Below, one piece after another: positions 28,356-36,345 of a stretch of DNA of 64,000 nt; within the stretch, counting starts at the first letter, position 1; each line of letters starts with the position of its first letter. This DNA comes from Arthrobacter sp. C9C5 (lineage in GTDB: Bacteria > Actinomycetota > Actinomycetes > Actinomycetales > Micrococcaceae). A program made the translations under genes and the position numbers. The notes beneath the pieces were generated by a model. It made no database searches, had not been told where the DNA came from, and was given only the letters and a program-made list of their open reading frames with translations. The stretch is from assembly GCF_013359735.1 (NCBI RefSeq), contig NZ_JABFMX010000005.1, positions 62,001 to 126,000 of the forward strand, in the 5' to 3' direction.

Positions 28356-28418
28356 GCCGGATTTCAGGAAAATTTGCGTCAGCGGTCCGTTCCGGATCCA
28401 GCGCCGGACGCCCCGGTG

Positions 28419-28886
28419 CTACAGCTTGGCGCCCGCGAAGCCCTGCTGGCGCCAGGCCTCGTAGACGGCAATCGACGCCGCGTTGGCCAGGTTCAGCGAA
28501 CGCAGCGCCGGCAGCATTGGCAGCCGGACACGGGAGGTCACATGCGGGTCGTGCTTGAGTTCCTCGGAAAGGCCCACGGATTCCCGGCCGAACATCAGCA
28601 CATCGCCGGGCCGGTAGTTGATCTCTGTGTAGGAGGTTTCGCCGTCGGACGTGAAGGCGAAGACCCGCTCGGGCTGCAGTGCGTCCCACGCCGCGTCGAT
28701 GTCCGGGTGGACGGTGACGACGGCGAGGTCGTGATAGTCCAGGCCGGCGCGGCGGAGCTTGGCGTCGGAGAAGTCAAAGCCCAGCGGCTCCACGAGGTGG
28801 AGTTCGGCCCCCGTGATGGCGGCCAGCCGGATGGCGTTGCCGGTATTGCCGGGGATTTCGGGGCTGTGGAAGAGGATGCGGAACAC
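28419..28886 (-). CDS. trmL: tRNA (cytidine(34)-2'-O)-methyltransferase TrmL
   Basis: 155-aa SPOUT-class methyltransferase. It is predicted to 2'-O-methylate the wobble base of tRNA-Leu isoacceptors. The N-terminus FRILFHSPEIPGNTGNAIRL and the C-terminal knot motifs LMFGRESVGLSEE, RLPMLPALRSLNLANAASIA and VYEAWRQ are diagnostic and full length. GTG at 28886, with a -10-like TAGGAT 6 nt upstream, suggests a leaderless mRNA. The window gives no functional link to the neighbouring sigK. Confidence 0.9.
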   Translation of the reverse strand: MFRILFHSPEIPGNTGNAIRLAAITGAELHLVEPLGFDFSDAKLRRAGLDYHDLAVVTVHPDIDAAWDALQPERVFAFTSDGETSYTEINYRPGDVLMFGRESVGLSEELKHDPHVTSRVRLPMLPALRSLNLANAASIAVYEAWRQQGFAGAKL

Positions 28887-28892
28887 GCTCCC

Positions 28893-28898
28893 ATCCTA
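28893..28898 (-). promoter_or_regulatory. Candidate -10 of leaderless trmL mRNA
   Basis: TAGGAT on the minus strand, 6 nt (GGGAGC) before the GTG at 28886. GGGAG could alternatively act as a short-spaced ribosome-binding site, so leaderless status is only suggested. Confidence 0.35.
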
Positions 28899-28913
28899 GC
28901 GAGCGGCCGGCCG

Positions 28914-29885
28914 CTAGTGCATTCCGCGCAGCAGCCGGGCCAGCACCGGCACGTTTACCGTGTTCGGGGCGGGCCCGGAACTGAGGAACTGCTTGAGCCC
29001 GCGGGCCAGCCCGGCGGCATTGACCACCTGCACGAGCTCGTGGCTGTCGGCGCGGTCTCGGGAGCGGCCGTGCCGGTCAATCACCGGTTCGTGCAGGTTG
29101 CCGTCGGTGCTATGGACGACGGTCCAGCCGGTGACGTTCAGCTCCGGGAAGATGTCCTGCATCCGGCGCACCACATGGGCCAGCTGCGGCGGGGCGATGG
29201 ACCGTCCGCCGTGGTTCAGGGTGCTGCCGTTCCAGGCGTAGGCTCCCGGCGGCAGGAGCATGGAACCGATGATGGCCAGCCGGTAGCCGGAGACCAGCAC
29301 GTGGTCGATGTGGCTGTTGTCCGCGGGGGACTGCAGGCCGTTGATCAGCCGGGCGGCCGGGATGGCCGGCAGGATCTGCCGGGTGATCAGCTGCACCGTC
29401 CGCATTTCGCGCTGGATGCGCGCCTCGGCGCCGAAAATGCCCCGCCGGCGCGGCATGCCGTGGACCTGCTGCCGGGCCACCGACGCCGGGATCAGCGGCA
29501 CCTCACCGGCCGCCGCCACCTCTTCGAAGGAGGGAACGTAGACCGGAGCATCCGCGGCGGTGTTGCGCGGCGTGTTCGGACGGCGGACATGCGCGGAAGC
29601 CCGGCTGCCGGCGGCCGGGGCGTCGAAGTGCGCCCCCTCCTCGGCCGGGGCCGTGCGGCTGGAGAAGGCGGTCCCGCTGCCGTAGGAACGGTCGTAATCG
29701 GCACGGCGCTTGGCATCGATGAGGGTCTCATAGGCCAGGGTCACCCGGCGGAACGTGGCGGCGTCGCCCCCGTGGTCGGGGTGGGCCGTGCGGGCAGCCT
29801 TACGGTAGGCCACCTTGATGTCCTTGTCCGTCGCCGTGACAGGGATCCTGAGGACCTGGTAATGCGAGCTGTTGCCCTGCGTCAA
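28914..29885 (-). CDS. DnaJ-domain protein with NERD-like C-terminus
   Basis: 323-aa protein. The N-terminal J domain (about 8-68) has YRKAARTAHPDHGGDAATFR with the HPD motif needed to stimulate DnaK. No Gly/Phe region or zinc domain follows, so it is not a canonical DnaJ. A variable linker (70-150) leads to a C-terminal domain with MRTVQLITRQILPAIPAARL and HIDHVLVSGYRLAIIGSMLL, which resembles the beta-core of nuclease-related (NERD) domains; this is my pattern match only. TTG start at 29885, with AAGGAA 7 nt upstream. It may recruit DnaK to a nucleic-acid-related client (speculative). Confidence 0.7.
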   Translation of the reverse strand: MTQGNSSHYQVLRIPVTATDKDIKVAYRKAARTAHPDHGGDAATFRRVTLAYETLIDAKRRADYDRSYGSGTAFSSRTAPAEEGAHFDAPAAGSRASAHVRRPNTPRNTAADAPVYVPSFEEVAAAGEVPLIPASVARQQVHGMPRRRGIFGAEARIQREMRTVQLITRQILPAIPAARLINGLQSPADNSHIDHVLVSGYRLAIIGSMLLPPGAYAWNGSTLNHGGRSIAPPQLAHVVRRMQDIFPELNVTGWTVVHSTDGNLHEPVIDRHGRSRDRADSHELVQVVNAAGLARGLKQFLSSGPAPNTVNVPVLARLLRGMH

Positions 29886-29997
29886 GCACGATTCCTTTGC
29901 GTCAGTGGAGCCGGTCCGGCCTGGACCTCCGGCGTGGACAGTTTAACCGGCTGGGGGAATAACGAGCGTGCAGCCGTGGATGGTTCCCGGCGGCTGG

Positions 29998-30003
29998 CAT
30001 AAT
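29998..30003 (+). promoter_or_regulatory. Candidate -10 upstream of diacylglycerol kinase gene
   Basis: CATAAT (5/6) ends 7 nt before the ATG at 30011. No ribosome-binding site is seen, so the mRNA may be leaderless. No clear -35. Confidence 0.4.
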
Positions 30004-30010
30004 TCAGCGC

Positions 30011-30913
30011 ATGAAGATTGCCCTCGCCGTCAACCCGCGCGCCTCCTTTGGCCGCGGTCAGCATGCCGGCCGGGAAGCGGCCGAGTGCCTCCGTGCGGCC
30101 GGGGTCCAGGTTCAGCTGCTGTGCGAGGACAGCTACCAGCAGCTGTCCCAGGCCGTGGACAAGGTGCTCGCCGACGGGGTGGACGCGCTGGTCGTGGTGG
30201 GCGGCGACGGCATGGTCCACCTGGCTGTCAACGCGCTCGCCGGGTCGGGTGCCCCGTTCGGCGGGACACCGCTGGGCATCATTCCGAGCGGAACCGGAAA
30301 CGACATGGCGCGCGCGCTCGGCCTGCCGCGGCACGACATCCCGGCGGCCGCCGCACGCGTGCTGGCTGCCCTGCCGTCGGGCGGGCGCCTGATCGACGCC
30401 GGCCGGGTGAGCTCCGGCGGCCGGACTCACTGGTTTGCCGGGGTGGTCTCCGCTGGCTTTGACGCCGCGGTCAACGAGCGCGCCAACGCGTGGCGCCGGC
30501 CGCGCGGCCAGGCCCGGTACAACCTGGCCATGCTGCGCGAACTGGCCACCTTCCGCGCCATCGAGTACACCGTGACGGCCGACGGCGAACGCTGGCAGCA
30601 GGGAGCCATGCTGATCTCGGTGGCCAACGGACAGTCGATCGGCGGCGGCATGAAAGTCGTGCCCGACGCCGTGCTCGAGGACGGGTACCTGGACCTGTTC
30701 ATCGTCCGGCCGTTGTCTCGCGCCGCTTTCCTGGCGGTGTTCCCCAAGGTTTTTTCCGGCAAGCACGTGGGCCACCCGGCCGTGGAGATCCGCCGGGTCC
30801 GGCGGGTTGACCTTGAGGCCGACGGCGTCGTCGCGTACGCGGACGGCGAGCGGGTCGGACCGCTGCCGCTGACCATCGACGTTGTGCCCGGCGCGCTCCG
30901 GGTCCTGGCGTAG
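30011..30913 (+). CDS. Diacylglycerol / lipid kinase family protein
   Basis: 300-aa DAGK-catalytic (YegS/DgkB-like) lipid kinase. The nucleotide-binding region is clear: VNPRASFGRGQ (8-18), VVVGGDGMVHLAVNAL (about 61-76) and GIIPSGTGNDMARALGLP (about 90-107), with the conserved GGDG motif. The C-terminal half has ISVANGQSIGGGMKVVPDA and LEDGYLDLFIV, as in family members. It probably phosphorylates diacylglycerol or a related lipid (recycling or phosphatidylinositol-type chemistry); specificity cannot be read. The putative lipoprotein gene starts 13 bases after its stop, so the two are probably co-transcribed. Confidence 0.85.
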   Translation: MKIALAVNPRASFGRGQHAGREAAECLRAAGVQVQLLCEDSYQQLSQAVDKVLADGVDALVVVGGDGMVHLAVNALAGSGAPFGGTPLGIIPSGTGNDMARALGLPRHDIPAAAARVLAALPSGGRLIDAGRVSSGGRTHWFAGVVSAGFDAAVNERANAWRRPRGQARYNLAMLRELATFRAIEYTVTADGERWQQGAMLISVANGQSIGGGMKVVPDAVLEDGYLDLFIVRPLSRAAFLAVFPKVFSGKHVGHPAVEIRRVRRVDLEADGVVAYADGERVGPLPLTIDVVPGALRVLA

Positions 30914-30926
30914 GCAGGGGACGGGC

Positions 30927-31607
30927 ATGGCGGGCCACGGCACGGCACGGTTCGGCGGCGCACTGCTGGCGCTGCTGCCCCTGCTGGCCCTGCTGGCAGG
31001 CTGCAGTGTGGGGGTTCCGGATCCCTCGGCGGCCAAGCCGGTGAGCAGCGCTGCCACCCTCGCCACCCCGACCGTGACGCCGGGGTACGACGCCGAAGCG
31101 GTCGCTGCGCGCAGCCTGCCTTTCAGCGCGGGGGACCGCCTCGCTGCCGGTGTGCCGGTCCGACTCTCCGACGGGCTGAGCGACGCCCCCGGCTGGAAGC
31201 CCGGCAAACAGGACGTGGCAGGAGCCAGCGAGTACCGGAAGGCCGACGGCTGCCTGGTCTCCGCCAGGGTCCGGGTGAACCAGTGGCCGCTCGTCGTCGC
31301 CGGCGACGACAAGGCGTCCACGGAGGCCCTCTTCCACTACCTGGACCCGAGCATCCTGCCGTCCTACCTCAAGACGGCAGCCCTGCGCTGGGGCGGCGAG
31401 CCGGACAAACCGGGCCCGCGGCTCGAGGTGCTGGTGCTCGAGGGCGGCAAGAAGGCCGGGACCCGGGCGACCGCCAGCTACGCCCGGCTCTTTGCCAAGG
31501 CCGGCTCATCCGTCTACGTCTCCGTCTCCTGCCCGGACGCCGCGGCGCTCGCGGCCGCGCGTGCCGACGTCGCCGCCCGGCTGGCCGTGCTGCCGCCGTC
31601 GTCCTGA
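30927..31607 (+). CDS. Putative lipoprotein of unknown function
   Basis: 226-aa protein with a signal peptide and lipobox: MAGHGTARFGGALLALLPLL then ALLAGCSVG, with the lipidated Cys at about residue 29. The mature part has a Pro/Thr/Ala linker and a compact domain with CLVSARVRVNQWPLV and SSVYVSVSCPDAAA; the two Cys could form a disulfide. ATG at 30927 is chosen because the hydrophobic signal begins there and AGGGGAC precedes it. I do not recognise the family. Confidence 0.7.
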   Translation: MAGHGTARFGGALLALLPLLALLAGCSVGVPDPSAAKPVSSAATLATPTVTPGYDAEAVAARSLPFSAGDRLAAGVPVRLSDGLSDAPGWKPGKQDVAGASEYRKADGCLVSARVRVNQWPLVVAGDDKASTEALFHYLDPSILPSYLKTAALRWGGEPDKPGPRLEVLVLEGGKKAGTRATASYARLFAKAGSSVYVSVSCPDAAALAAARADVAARLAVLPPSS

Positions 31608-31646
31608 CCCGCCGAAGCGGGCGGGCCGACGGCGGCGGCGGGCGGG

Positions 31647-31967
31647 CTAGCGGATCTTTGCGGGCGAGAGCCTGTTCAGCGCCAGGGCCCCGACCAGCAG
31701 GCCGAAATCGCGCAGTGCCACGTCGAAGTAGCTGCCCAGGACCAGCAGGTTGACGATGATGCCGAGCAGCCACACGGCGACCAGCAGGGATCCGAAGCGC
31801 GGCCGGACCGCCACGGCGAGGCCGGCGATGATTTCGACGACGCCGACGATGTACATGAAGCTGTGCGCCGGCAACGGGATGACTGAGGTGGCCACCGGGG
31901 CGAGATACATCGTCCAGTCGGTCAGCAGGTTGGTGAACTTGTCCACGCCGAAAATGATCGGCGCCAC
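31647..31967 (-). CDS. DoxX-like small membrane protein
   Basis: 106-aa protein with four hydrophobic segments: about 16-30, 35-55 (FMYIVGVVEIIAGLAVAV), 60-77 (LLVAVWLLGIIVNLLVL) and 82-98 (DFGLLVGALAL). APIIFGVDKFTNLLTDW near the start resembles DoxX/DUF-type quinone-related membrane proteins. The GTG at 31967 lacks a ribosome-binding site, and the similar frame extends 6-8 codons upstream (LRTVFT), so the true start may be a CTG nearby. It is divergent from the SufR-like regulator 63 bases away and may be its target. Confidence 0.6.
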   Translation of the reverse strand: MAPIIFGVDKFTNLLTDWTMYLAPVATSVIPLPAHSFMYIVGVVEIIAGLAVAVRPRFGSLLVAVWLLGIIVNLLVLGSYFDVALRDFGLLVGALALNRLSPAKIR

Positions 31968-31990
31968 CGTAAAGACCGTGCGCAGGCGGG

Positions 31991-32023
31991 GTTAAGCAAT
32001 GGATCTTGTTTTTAGAGTTAAGC
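31991..32023. repeat. Direct repeat in the doxX/regulator intergenic region
   Basis: GTTAAGC occurs at 31991-31997 and 32017-32023, 26 nt apart, in the 63-bp divergent region. The second copy overlaps the candidate -10 (TAAGCT) of the regulator gene. It could be an operator half-site pair. Confidence 0.35.
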
Positions 32024-32030
32024 TGAGGCC

Positions 32031-32729
32031 ATGAACCGTTTGCCGTGGAGCCGCAGGATTGCCGCCGTCGCGTCCCTGGGGGATGGAAACCGCCGGCGGC
32101 TCTTTGACTTCGTCGCCGCGGCGGAGCAGGCGGTGGGCCGCGACGACGCGGCCGGTGCCCTCGGGCTGGCACGGAGCACGGCGTCGTTCCACCTGGACCG
32201 GCTGGTCCACGACGGCCTGCTGGCGGTGGAGTTCCGGAAACTCGGCGGCAAAGAGGGGCCTGGCTCCGGCCGGCCGGCCAAGCTGTACCGCGCGGCCGTC
32301 CAGGAGGTCTCGGCATCGGTCCCGGAACGCAACTACGATCTGGCCGCCGAACTCCTGGTGACGGCCATTGAACAATCCGCGGCCGACGGCGGATCGGCCC
32401 GGGCCGCGCTGCTGCAGGCCGCCCGGGCGCGGGGCCTGGCCGCGGGGGAAGCCGCCGGCGCGGCCGACTTCGCCGAGCTGCTTGCCGCCGAGGGGTACCG
32501 GCCGGCGGACGACGGTGCCGGCGGGCTCGTGCTGCTCAACTGCCCGTTCCACCGGGTAGCCCAGGGCCATGCGGAGGTGGTCTGCGCCATGAACGGCGCG
32601 TTCCTGGGCGGGGCCGCGGCAGGCTGCGGGGTGGATCCGGCCAGGGTGGAAGCGCTCGACATCGAGGAACTCCGGGGGGAGGGCTCGGCTGCCCCGGCCC
32701 AGTGCTGCGCCCGGATCAGGCCGCTCTGA
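32031..32729 (+). CDS. SufR-like helix-turn-helix regulator with C-terminal Cys cluster
   Basis: 232-aa winged-helix transcription factor. The N-terminal HTH is at about 35-70 (AAGALGLARSTASFHLDRLV) with a wing KLGGKEGPGSGRPAKLY. The C-terminal sensory part carries NCPFHRVAQGHAEVVCAMNG (C171, H174, H180, C185), C199 and QCCARI (C225, C226). This spacing resembles SufR/Rv1460-type repressors that bind an Fe-S cluster. ATG at 32031; a -10-like TAAGCT ends 6 nt before it, and GAGG is also nearby. Its last 14 bases overlap the convergent EamA gene. No suf operon is in the window, so its targets are unknown; the divergent doxX-like gene and the nearby cysteine desulfurase are candidates. Confidence 0.75.
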   Translation: MNRLPWSRRIAAVASLGDGNRRRLFDFVAAAEQAVGRDDAAGALGLARSTASFHLDRLVHDGLLAVEFRKLGGKEGPGSGRPAKLYRAAVQEVSASVPERNYDLAAELLVTAIEQSAADGGSARAALLQAARARGLAAGEAAGAADFAELLAAEGYRPADDGAGGLVLLNCPFHRVAQGHAEVVCAMNGAFLGGAAAGCGVDPARVEALDIEELRGEGSAAPAQCCARIRPL

Positions 32730-33606
32730 GCTTCGCCTGGCCCTTGATCCCGGTCAGCAGGACGCCGGCTACCACCATGATGCCGCCTGCTACCTGGACG
32801 AGGGTCAGCGGCGTGCCAAGCGCGACCGTGATGATGGCGGTGAAAACCACCATCAGGTTCAGATAGTTCCCGGCGGTCCCCGGCGGGGTGGTCTTCAAGG
32901 CCAGGTTCCAGAACAGGTAGGCGCCCAGTGAGGGGAAGACCGCTATGTAGGCCAGCGACCAGCCTTCGGCCGGGGTCTCCGGCAGCCGCACGTGCATGGC
33001 CAGGGCAAAGGGGGCCAGCGTCACGGTCGCCATGGCGACCTGCACCGCGGTGGCGGCGATGGCGGGAATGTCCAGCCGGCGGGCGATGATCGTATAGCTG
33101 CCCCAGACCACGATGGCGCCGATCATCAGGAGCTCCCCGGTGTTGATCGAGAGGCTGAATACCCGCTGCAGTTCGCCGCGGGTGAGTACCAGCAGCACGC
33201 CCAGCAGCCCCAGCCCGATGCCCAGCCAGCCGAGTCTGGTGGTCCTCTCGCCGAGCAGGAAAATTGCCATCACCACAATCAGGGCCGGGTTCGCCGCCGT
33301 GATCAGCGAGGCGTTCATCGCGGAGGTGTAGCCCAGCGCACCGTAGAGCAGCAAGGTGTAGCCGCTCATCCCCAGCGCGCTCAGCAGCAGCAGCACGGGC
33401 CAGCGGCGCAGGACCGCGCGCCAGTCCGGCTTTTCCACGAAGTGGGCCAGAGCCAGCAGCGGCAGTGCGGCCAGCGTCCAGCGCCAGAAGGTCAGGTCCA
33501 GGGGCGTCATCGAGGCGACCGCGGCCTGGCCGACGACGAAATTTCCGGACCAGAACAGGGTGGCCAGGACGAGGTACAGGGACGCTTTCACCGCTTGAAT
33601 GTACAC
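32716..33606 (-). CDS. EamA/DMT family transporter
   Basis: 296-aa permease with ten hydrophobic helices and two EamA repeats (about 8-138 and 155-288). Family motifs: LFWSGNFVVGQAAVASMTPL, FWRWTLAALPLLALA, NASLITAANPALIVVMAIFL and GAYLFWNLALKTTPPGTAGN. It probably exports small metabolites or amino acids; the substrate is unknown. GTG at 33606, with another GTG at 33591 equally possible. Its 3' end overlaps the convergent SufR-like gene by 14 bases. Confidence 0.83.
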   Translation of the reverse strand: MYIQAVKASLYLVLATLFWSGNFVVGQAAVASMTPLDLTFWRWTLAALPLLALAHFVEKPDWRAVLRRWPVLLLLSALGMSGYTLLLYGALGYTSAMNASLITAANPALIVVMAIFLLGERTTRLGWLGIGLGLLGVLLVLTRGELQRVFSLSINTGELLMIGAIVVWGSYTIIARRLDIPAIAATAVQVAMATVTLAPFALAMHVRLPETPAEGWSLAYIAVFPSLGAYLFWNLALKTTPPGTAGNYLNLMVVFTAIITVALGTPLTLVQVAGGIMVVAGVLLTGIKGQAKLRAA

Positions 33607-33684
33607 CAGTGCCGGCGCCGTCCGGCGTCGCCCTCCGGCGTCTTCCGGCCGGGCCGTCCCGCGGTGCCGAGCAAGCCGCCACGG

Positions 33685-33690
33685 TAGAAT
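33685..33690 (+). promoter_or_regulatory. Candidate -10 of leaderless cysteine desulfurase mRNA
   Basis: TAGAAT (5/6 to TATAAT), then 6 nt, then the GTG at 33697. No Shine-Dalgarno sequence is seen. Confidence 0.45.
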
Positions 33691-33696
33691 TGGCCT

Positions 33697-34923
33697 GTGC
33701 CCGTATACCTAGACCACGCTGCCACCACGCCGCTCGCCGCGGAGGCGCTGGCCGCGCTGACGCGTGAGCTGGCCCGCACCGGCAACCCGTCCTCGCTGCA
33801 CGGGTCCGGCCGCCGCGCCCGCCGGGCCGTCGAGGATGCCCGCGAGGCCCTGGCCGCGGCAGCCGGGGCGCATCCTTCGGAGATTATCTTCACCTCCGGC
33901 GGCACGGAAGCCGACAACCTTGCCGTGAAGGGACTCTATTGGGCCCGCCGGGCCGAGGATCCGCGGCGAACCCGCATTCTCTGCTCCGCCGTCGAACACC
34001 ACGCGGTGCTGGACACCGTCGAATGGCTCGAACGGCACGAAGGAGCCGACGTCCGCTGGCTGCCCGTGGACGCCGACGGCGTGCTGGACCTGGCCGCGCT
34101 GGAAGCCGAGCTGGCCGACGATCCCGCCTCGATCGCCCTGGTCACCGTCATGTGGGCCAACAACGAGGTAGGCAGCGTCCAACCGGTCGCGGAGGTCGTG
34201 CGGCTGGCGCACGCCGCCGGCGTGCCGGTGCATTCCGACGCCGTGCAGGCGTTCGGCTCCGTGCCGGTTGATTTCCGCGGGTCCGGCCTGGACGCCATGT
34301 CCATCTCCGGCCACAAAATCGGCGGTCCCGTGGGCGTCGGCGCCCTGCTGCTGGGCCGCGCCGTTAAGCTGACCCCGGTCCAGCACGGCGGGGGACAGGA
34401 ACGCGACGTGCGCTCCGGCACCCTGGACACCGCTTCAATCGCAGCCTTCGCCGCAGCGGCGGAGGCGGCCACCGGAAATCTGGCCGCCGAGTCGGCACGG
34501 ATCTCCGCGCTCCGGGACCGGCTGATCGACGGCGTCCGCGCCGCCGTTCCGGAGGCCGTGCTGCGCGGAGCCCCCGGGGCCGGCCGACTGCCGGGCAACG
34601 CGCATTTCACCTTCCCCGGCTGCGAGGGCGACTCGCTGCTGTTCCTGCTGGATCTCGCCGGGGTGGAATCCTCCACCGGCTCCGCCTGCACCGCCGGCGT
34701 GCCACGGCCCTCCCATGTGCTGCTCGCCATGGGCCTGGATGAGGACACCGCCCGGGGCGCCCAGCGCTTCACCCTCGGCCACTCCTCTACCGACGCCGAC
34801 GTCGACGCGCTGCTGGCGGCCCTGCCTGCGGCGTACACCCGCGCCCGCCAGGCCGGCATGGCCGGACACGAGTCCAGCATCCAGACCGCGGGAACCGTCG
34901 CCCGCCAATCCGCCAACGGCTAG
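33697..34923 (+). CDS. iscS: Cysteine desulfurase (IscS/NifS family)
   Basis: 408-aa PLP enzyme that removes sulfur from cysteine as an enzyme persulfide, for Fe-S assembly and tRNA thiolation. [15 protein letters not shown] opens the protein. [15 protein letters not shown]181 ([10 protein letters not shown]) and the PLP-binding K207 ([10 protein letters not shown]) are present, and the catalytic loop has C331 in [17 protein letters not shown]. It corresponds to the IscS that precedes mnmA in other Actinobacteria; here the reductase gene on the other strand lies between them. GTG start. Its stop overlaps the stop of that convergent gene by a few bases. Confidence 0.93.
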   Translation: MPVYLDHAATTPLAAEALAALTRELARTGNPSSLHGSGRRARRAVEDAREALAAAAGAHPSEIIFTSGGTEADNLAVKGLYWARRAEDPRRTRILCSAVEHHAVLDTVEWLERHEGADVRWLPVDADGVLDLAALEAELADDPASIALVTVMWANNEVGSVQPVAEVVRLAHAAGVPVHSDAVQAFGSVPVDFRGSGLDAMSISGHKIGGPVGVGALLLGRAVKLTPVQHGGGQERDVRSGTLDTASIAAFAAAAEAATGNLAAESARISALRDRLIDGVRAAVPEAVLRGAPGAGRLPGNAHFTFPGCEGDSLLFLLDLAGVESSTGSACTAGVPRPSHVLLAMGLDEDTARGAQRFTLGHSSTDADVDALLAALPAAYTRARQAGMAGHESSIQTAGTVARQSANG

Positions 34924-36164
34924 TCCCCGGGCAGTAGCTGCTCCAGCGGGACGTCCGGATCCGCCAGGGAGTCCGCGCTGACGGCGGCGCGTGCGGTAAT
35001 GAGTGCCTTGATGGCTTTTTGCGGCTTGTCGGAGCGCGGCCAGTTGACGTTCATGCCTGCGACCACGCGGCCGTCACGCTGCCAGAAGGCGAGGAATTCC
35101 TGCCGCTCCAGTGAACCCCGGAGCACGGGAGGGCCCTCGACCAGGCTTGGGAAGCCGGAGTACTCCATGCTGACGTCGTACTGGTCCGTATAGAAGTAAG
35201 GAATGCTGTCCAGTACGGCTTCCCGTCCGAGCATTGCCCGGCCGGCGACCTTCCCGCCGTTGAGCGCGTTGGACCAGTGTTCGCTGCGGTGGTGCCCGCC
35301 GGTGAACGGATGCAGGGCGTTGGCGACGTCGCCGGCGGCAAAGACTCCCGGAGCCGAGGTCTGCAGCGAGGCGTCCGTGAGGATCCCGTTGTCCAGGTCG
35401 ATGCCGGCGGCTGCGGCGAGCGATGTCTCGGGGACAACGCCGACCGCGATGACAACCAGGTCCGCGGCCAGGACTTCGCCGGCGTCGGTGCGGACGCCGG
35501 TGACCCGGCCGTCCACGCCCGTGATCGCTGCAGCCGACGCCGGCAGCCGGAACCGCACGCCCCGCGACTCATGCAGCGAGCGGAAGAAGGCTCCCAGTTC
35601 GGGGCCGATCGCCGCGGCCAACGGCACCTGCTCGAGGCCCAGCAGGGTGACGGAGTTGCCGTACGAGTTCGCAGCGGCCGCAAGCTCCATTCCGATCCAG
35701 CCCGAGCCGACCATCACCACGTTCCGGCCGCCACCGGAGAGGGCATCCCGGAGCCGGCGGCTGTCGTCGAGCGTCCGGAACGTCATGACGCCGTCGAGGC
35801 TGCTGCCGGGCAGTGGAATCGAGCGCGGACGTGCCCCCGTGGCCAGCAGGAGCGCGGAATAGGGGAGCCGGCCGCCGTCCCCGAGGGACACCGTGCGGGC
35901 CGCGGTGTCCAGCCCGGTGACCGGAACGCCCAGCCGGAGGTCGACGTCGTTCTCTCCGTACCAGCCGGCCGGTGCCACCGGGAGGGCGTCCTCGCCGTCC
36001 TTGCCCAGAAGGTACTCCTTGGACAGCGGCGGCCGCAGGTAGGGGGCCTGCGCCTCCTCGGCGAGCAGCGTGACCGGGCCCTCGAAGCCCTCCGCCCGCA
36101 GGGTCTTGGCTGCGGTGGCGCCCGCCAGGCCGCCGCCCACAATCACGATGTTCTCGACAGCCAT
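34920..36164 (-). CDS. FAD-dependent ferredoxin-reductase-like NAD(P)H oxidoreductase
   Basis: 414-aa flavoprotein of the rubredoxin/ferredoxin reductase (ThcD/BphA4-like) type. FAD site [20 protein letters not shown] (5-24), the RPPLSKEYL motif, [20 protein letters not shown](P)H site [19 protein letters not shown] (about 149-167) and the second FAD motif [12 protein letters not shown] (about 275-286). It probably shuttles electrons from NAD(P)H to a ferredoxin or oxygenase partner that is not in this window. ATG at 36164. The upstream region contains an inverted repeat (36198-36226) shared with mnmA. Confidence 0.88.
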   Translation of the reverse strand: MAVENIVIVGGGLAGATAAKTLRAEGFEGPVTLLAEEAQAPYLRPPLSKEYLLGKDGEDALPVAPAGWYGENDVDLRLGVPVTGLDTAARTVSLGDGGRLPYSALLLATGARPRSIPLPGSSLDGVMTFRTLDDSRRLRDALSGGGRNVVMVGSGWIGMELAAAANSYGNSVTLLGLEQVPLAAAIGPELGAFFRSLHESRGVRFRLPASAAAITGVDGRVTGVRTDAGEVLAADLVVIAVGVVPETSLAAAAGIDLDNGILTDASLQTSAPGVFAAGDVANALHPFTGGHHRSEHWSNALNGGKVAGRAMLGREAVLDSIPYFYTDQYDVSMEYSGFPSLVEGPPVLRGSLERQEFLAFWQRDGRVVAGMNVNWPRSDKPQKAIKALITARAAVSADSLADPDVPLEQLLPGD

Positions 36165-36197
36165 CTCGCGCGTCCCGTCTGGGTTTCGCCGGCGTTT

Positions 36198-36226
36198 TTC
36201 TAAAACTGTTAATGCCGACTTTAGAA
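36198..36226. promoter_or_regulatory. Inverted repeat in reductase/mnmA divergent region
   Basis: TTCTAAA (36198-36204) and TTTAGAA (36220-36226) are perfect inverted half-sites, 22 bp centre to centre. They lie in an A+T-rich patch 34 bases upstream of the reductase start, a plausible dimeric operator overlapping its promoter. Confidence 0.4.
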
Positions 36227-36252
36227 GCGCGGCAGGCTGCCGTCAAGCCTTT

Positions 36253-36282
36253 TTGGGGCAGGAATCGGCGTGGCGATAGAAT
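36253..36282 (+). promoter_or_regulatory. Candidate mnmA promoter
   Basis: TTGGGG (36253-36258), an 18-nt spacer, and TAGAAT (36277-36282, 5/6). The predicted start is near 36289, giving an mnmA leader of about 57 nt. Confidence 0.4.
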
Positions 36283-36345
36283 CGGTAGGCGGGCGCTGTG
36301 TTATTCCTCTGCCCGCGAACCTCCCGATTCCTAGAGAAAGCCAGC

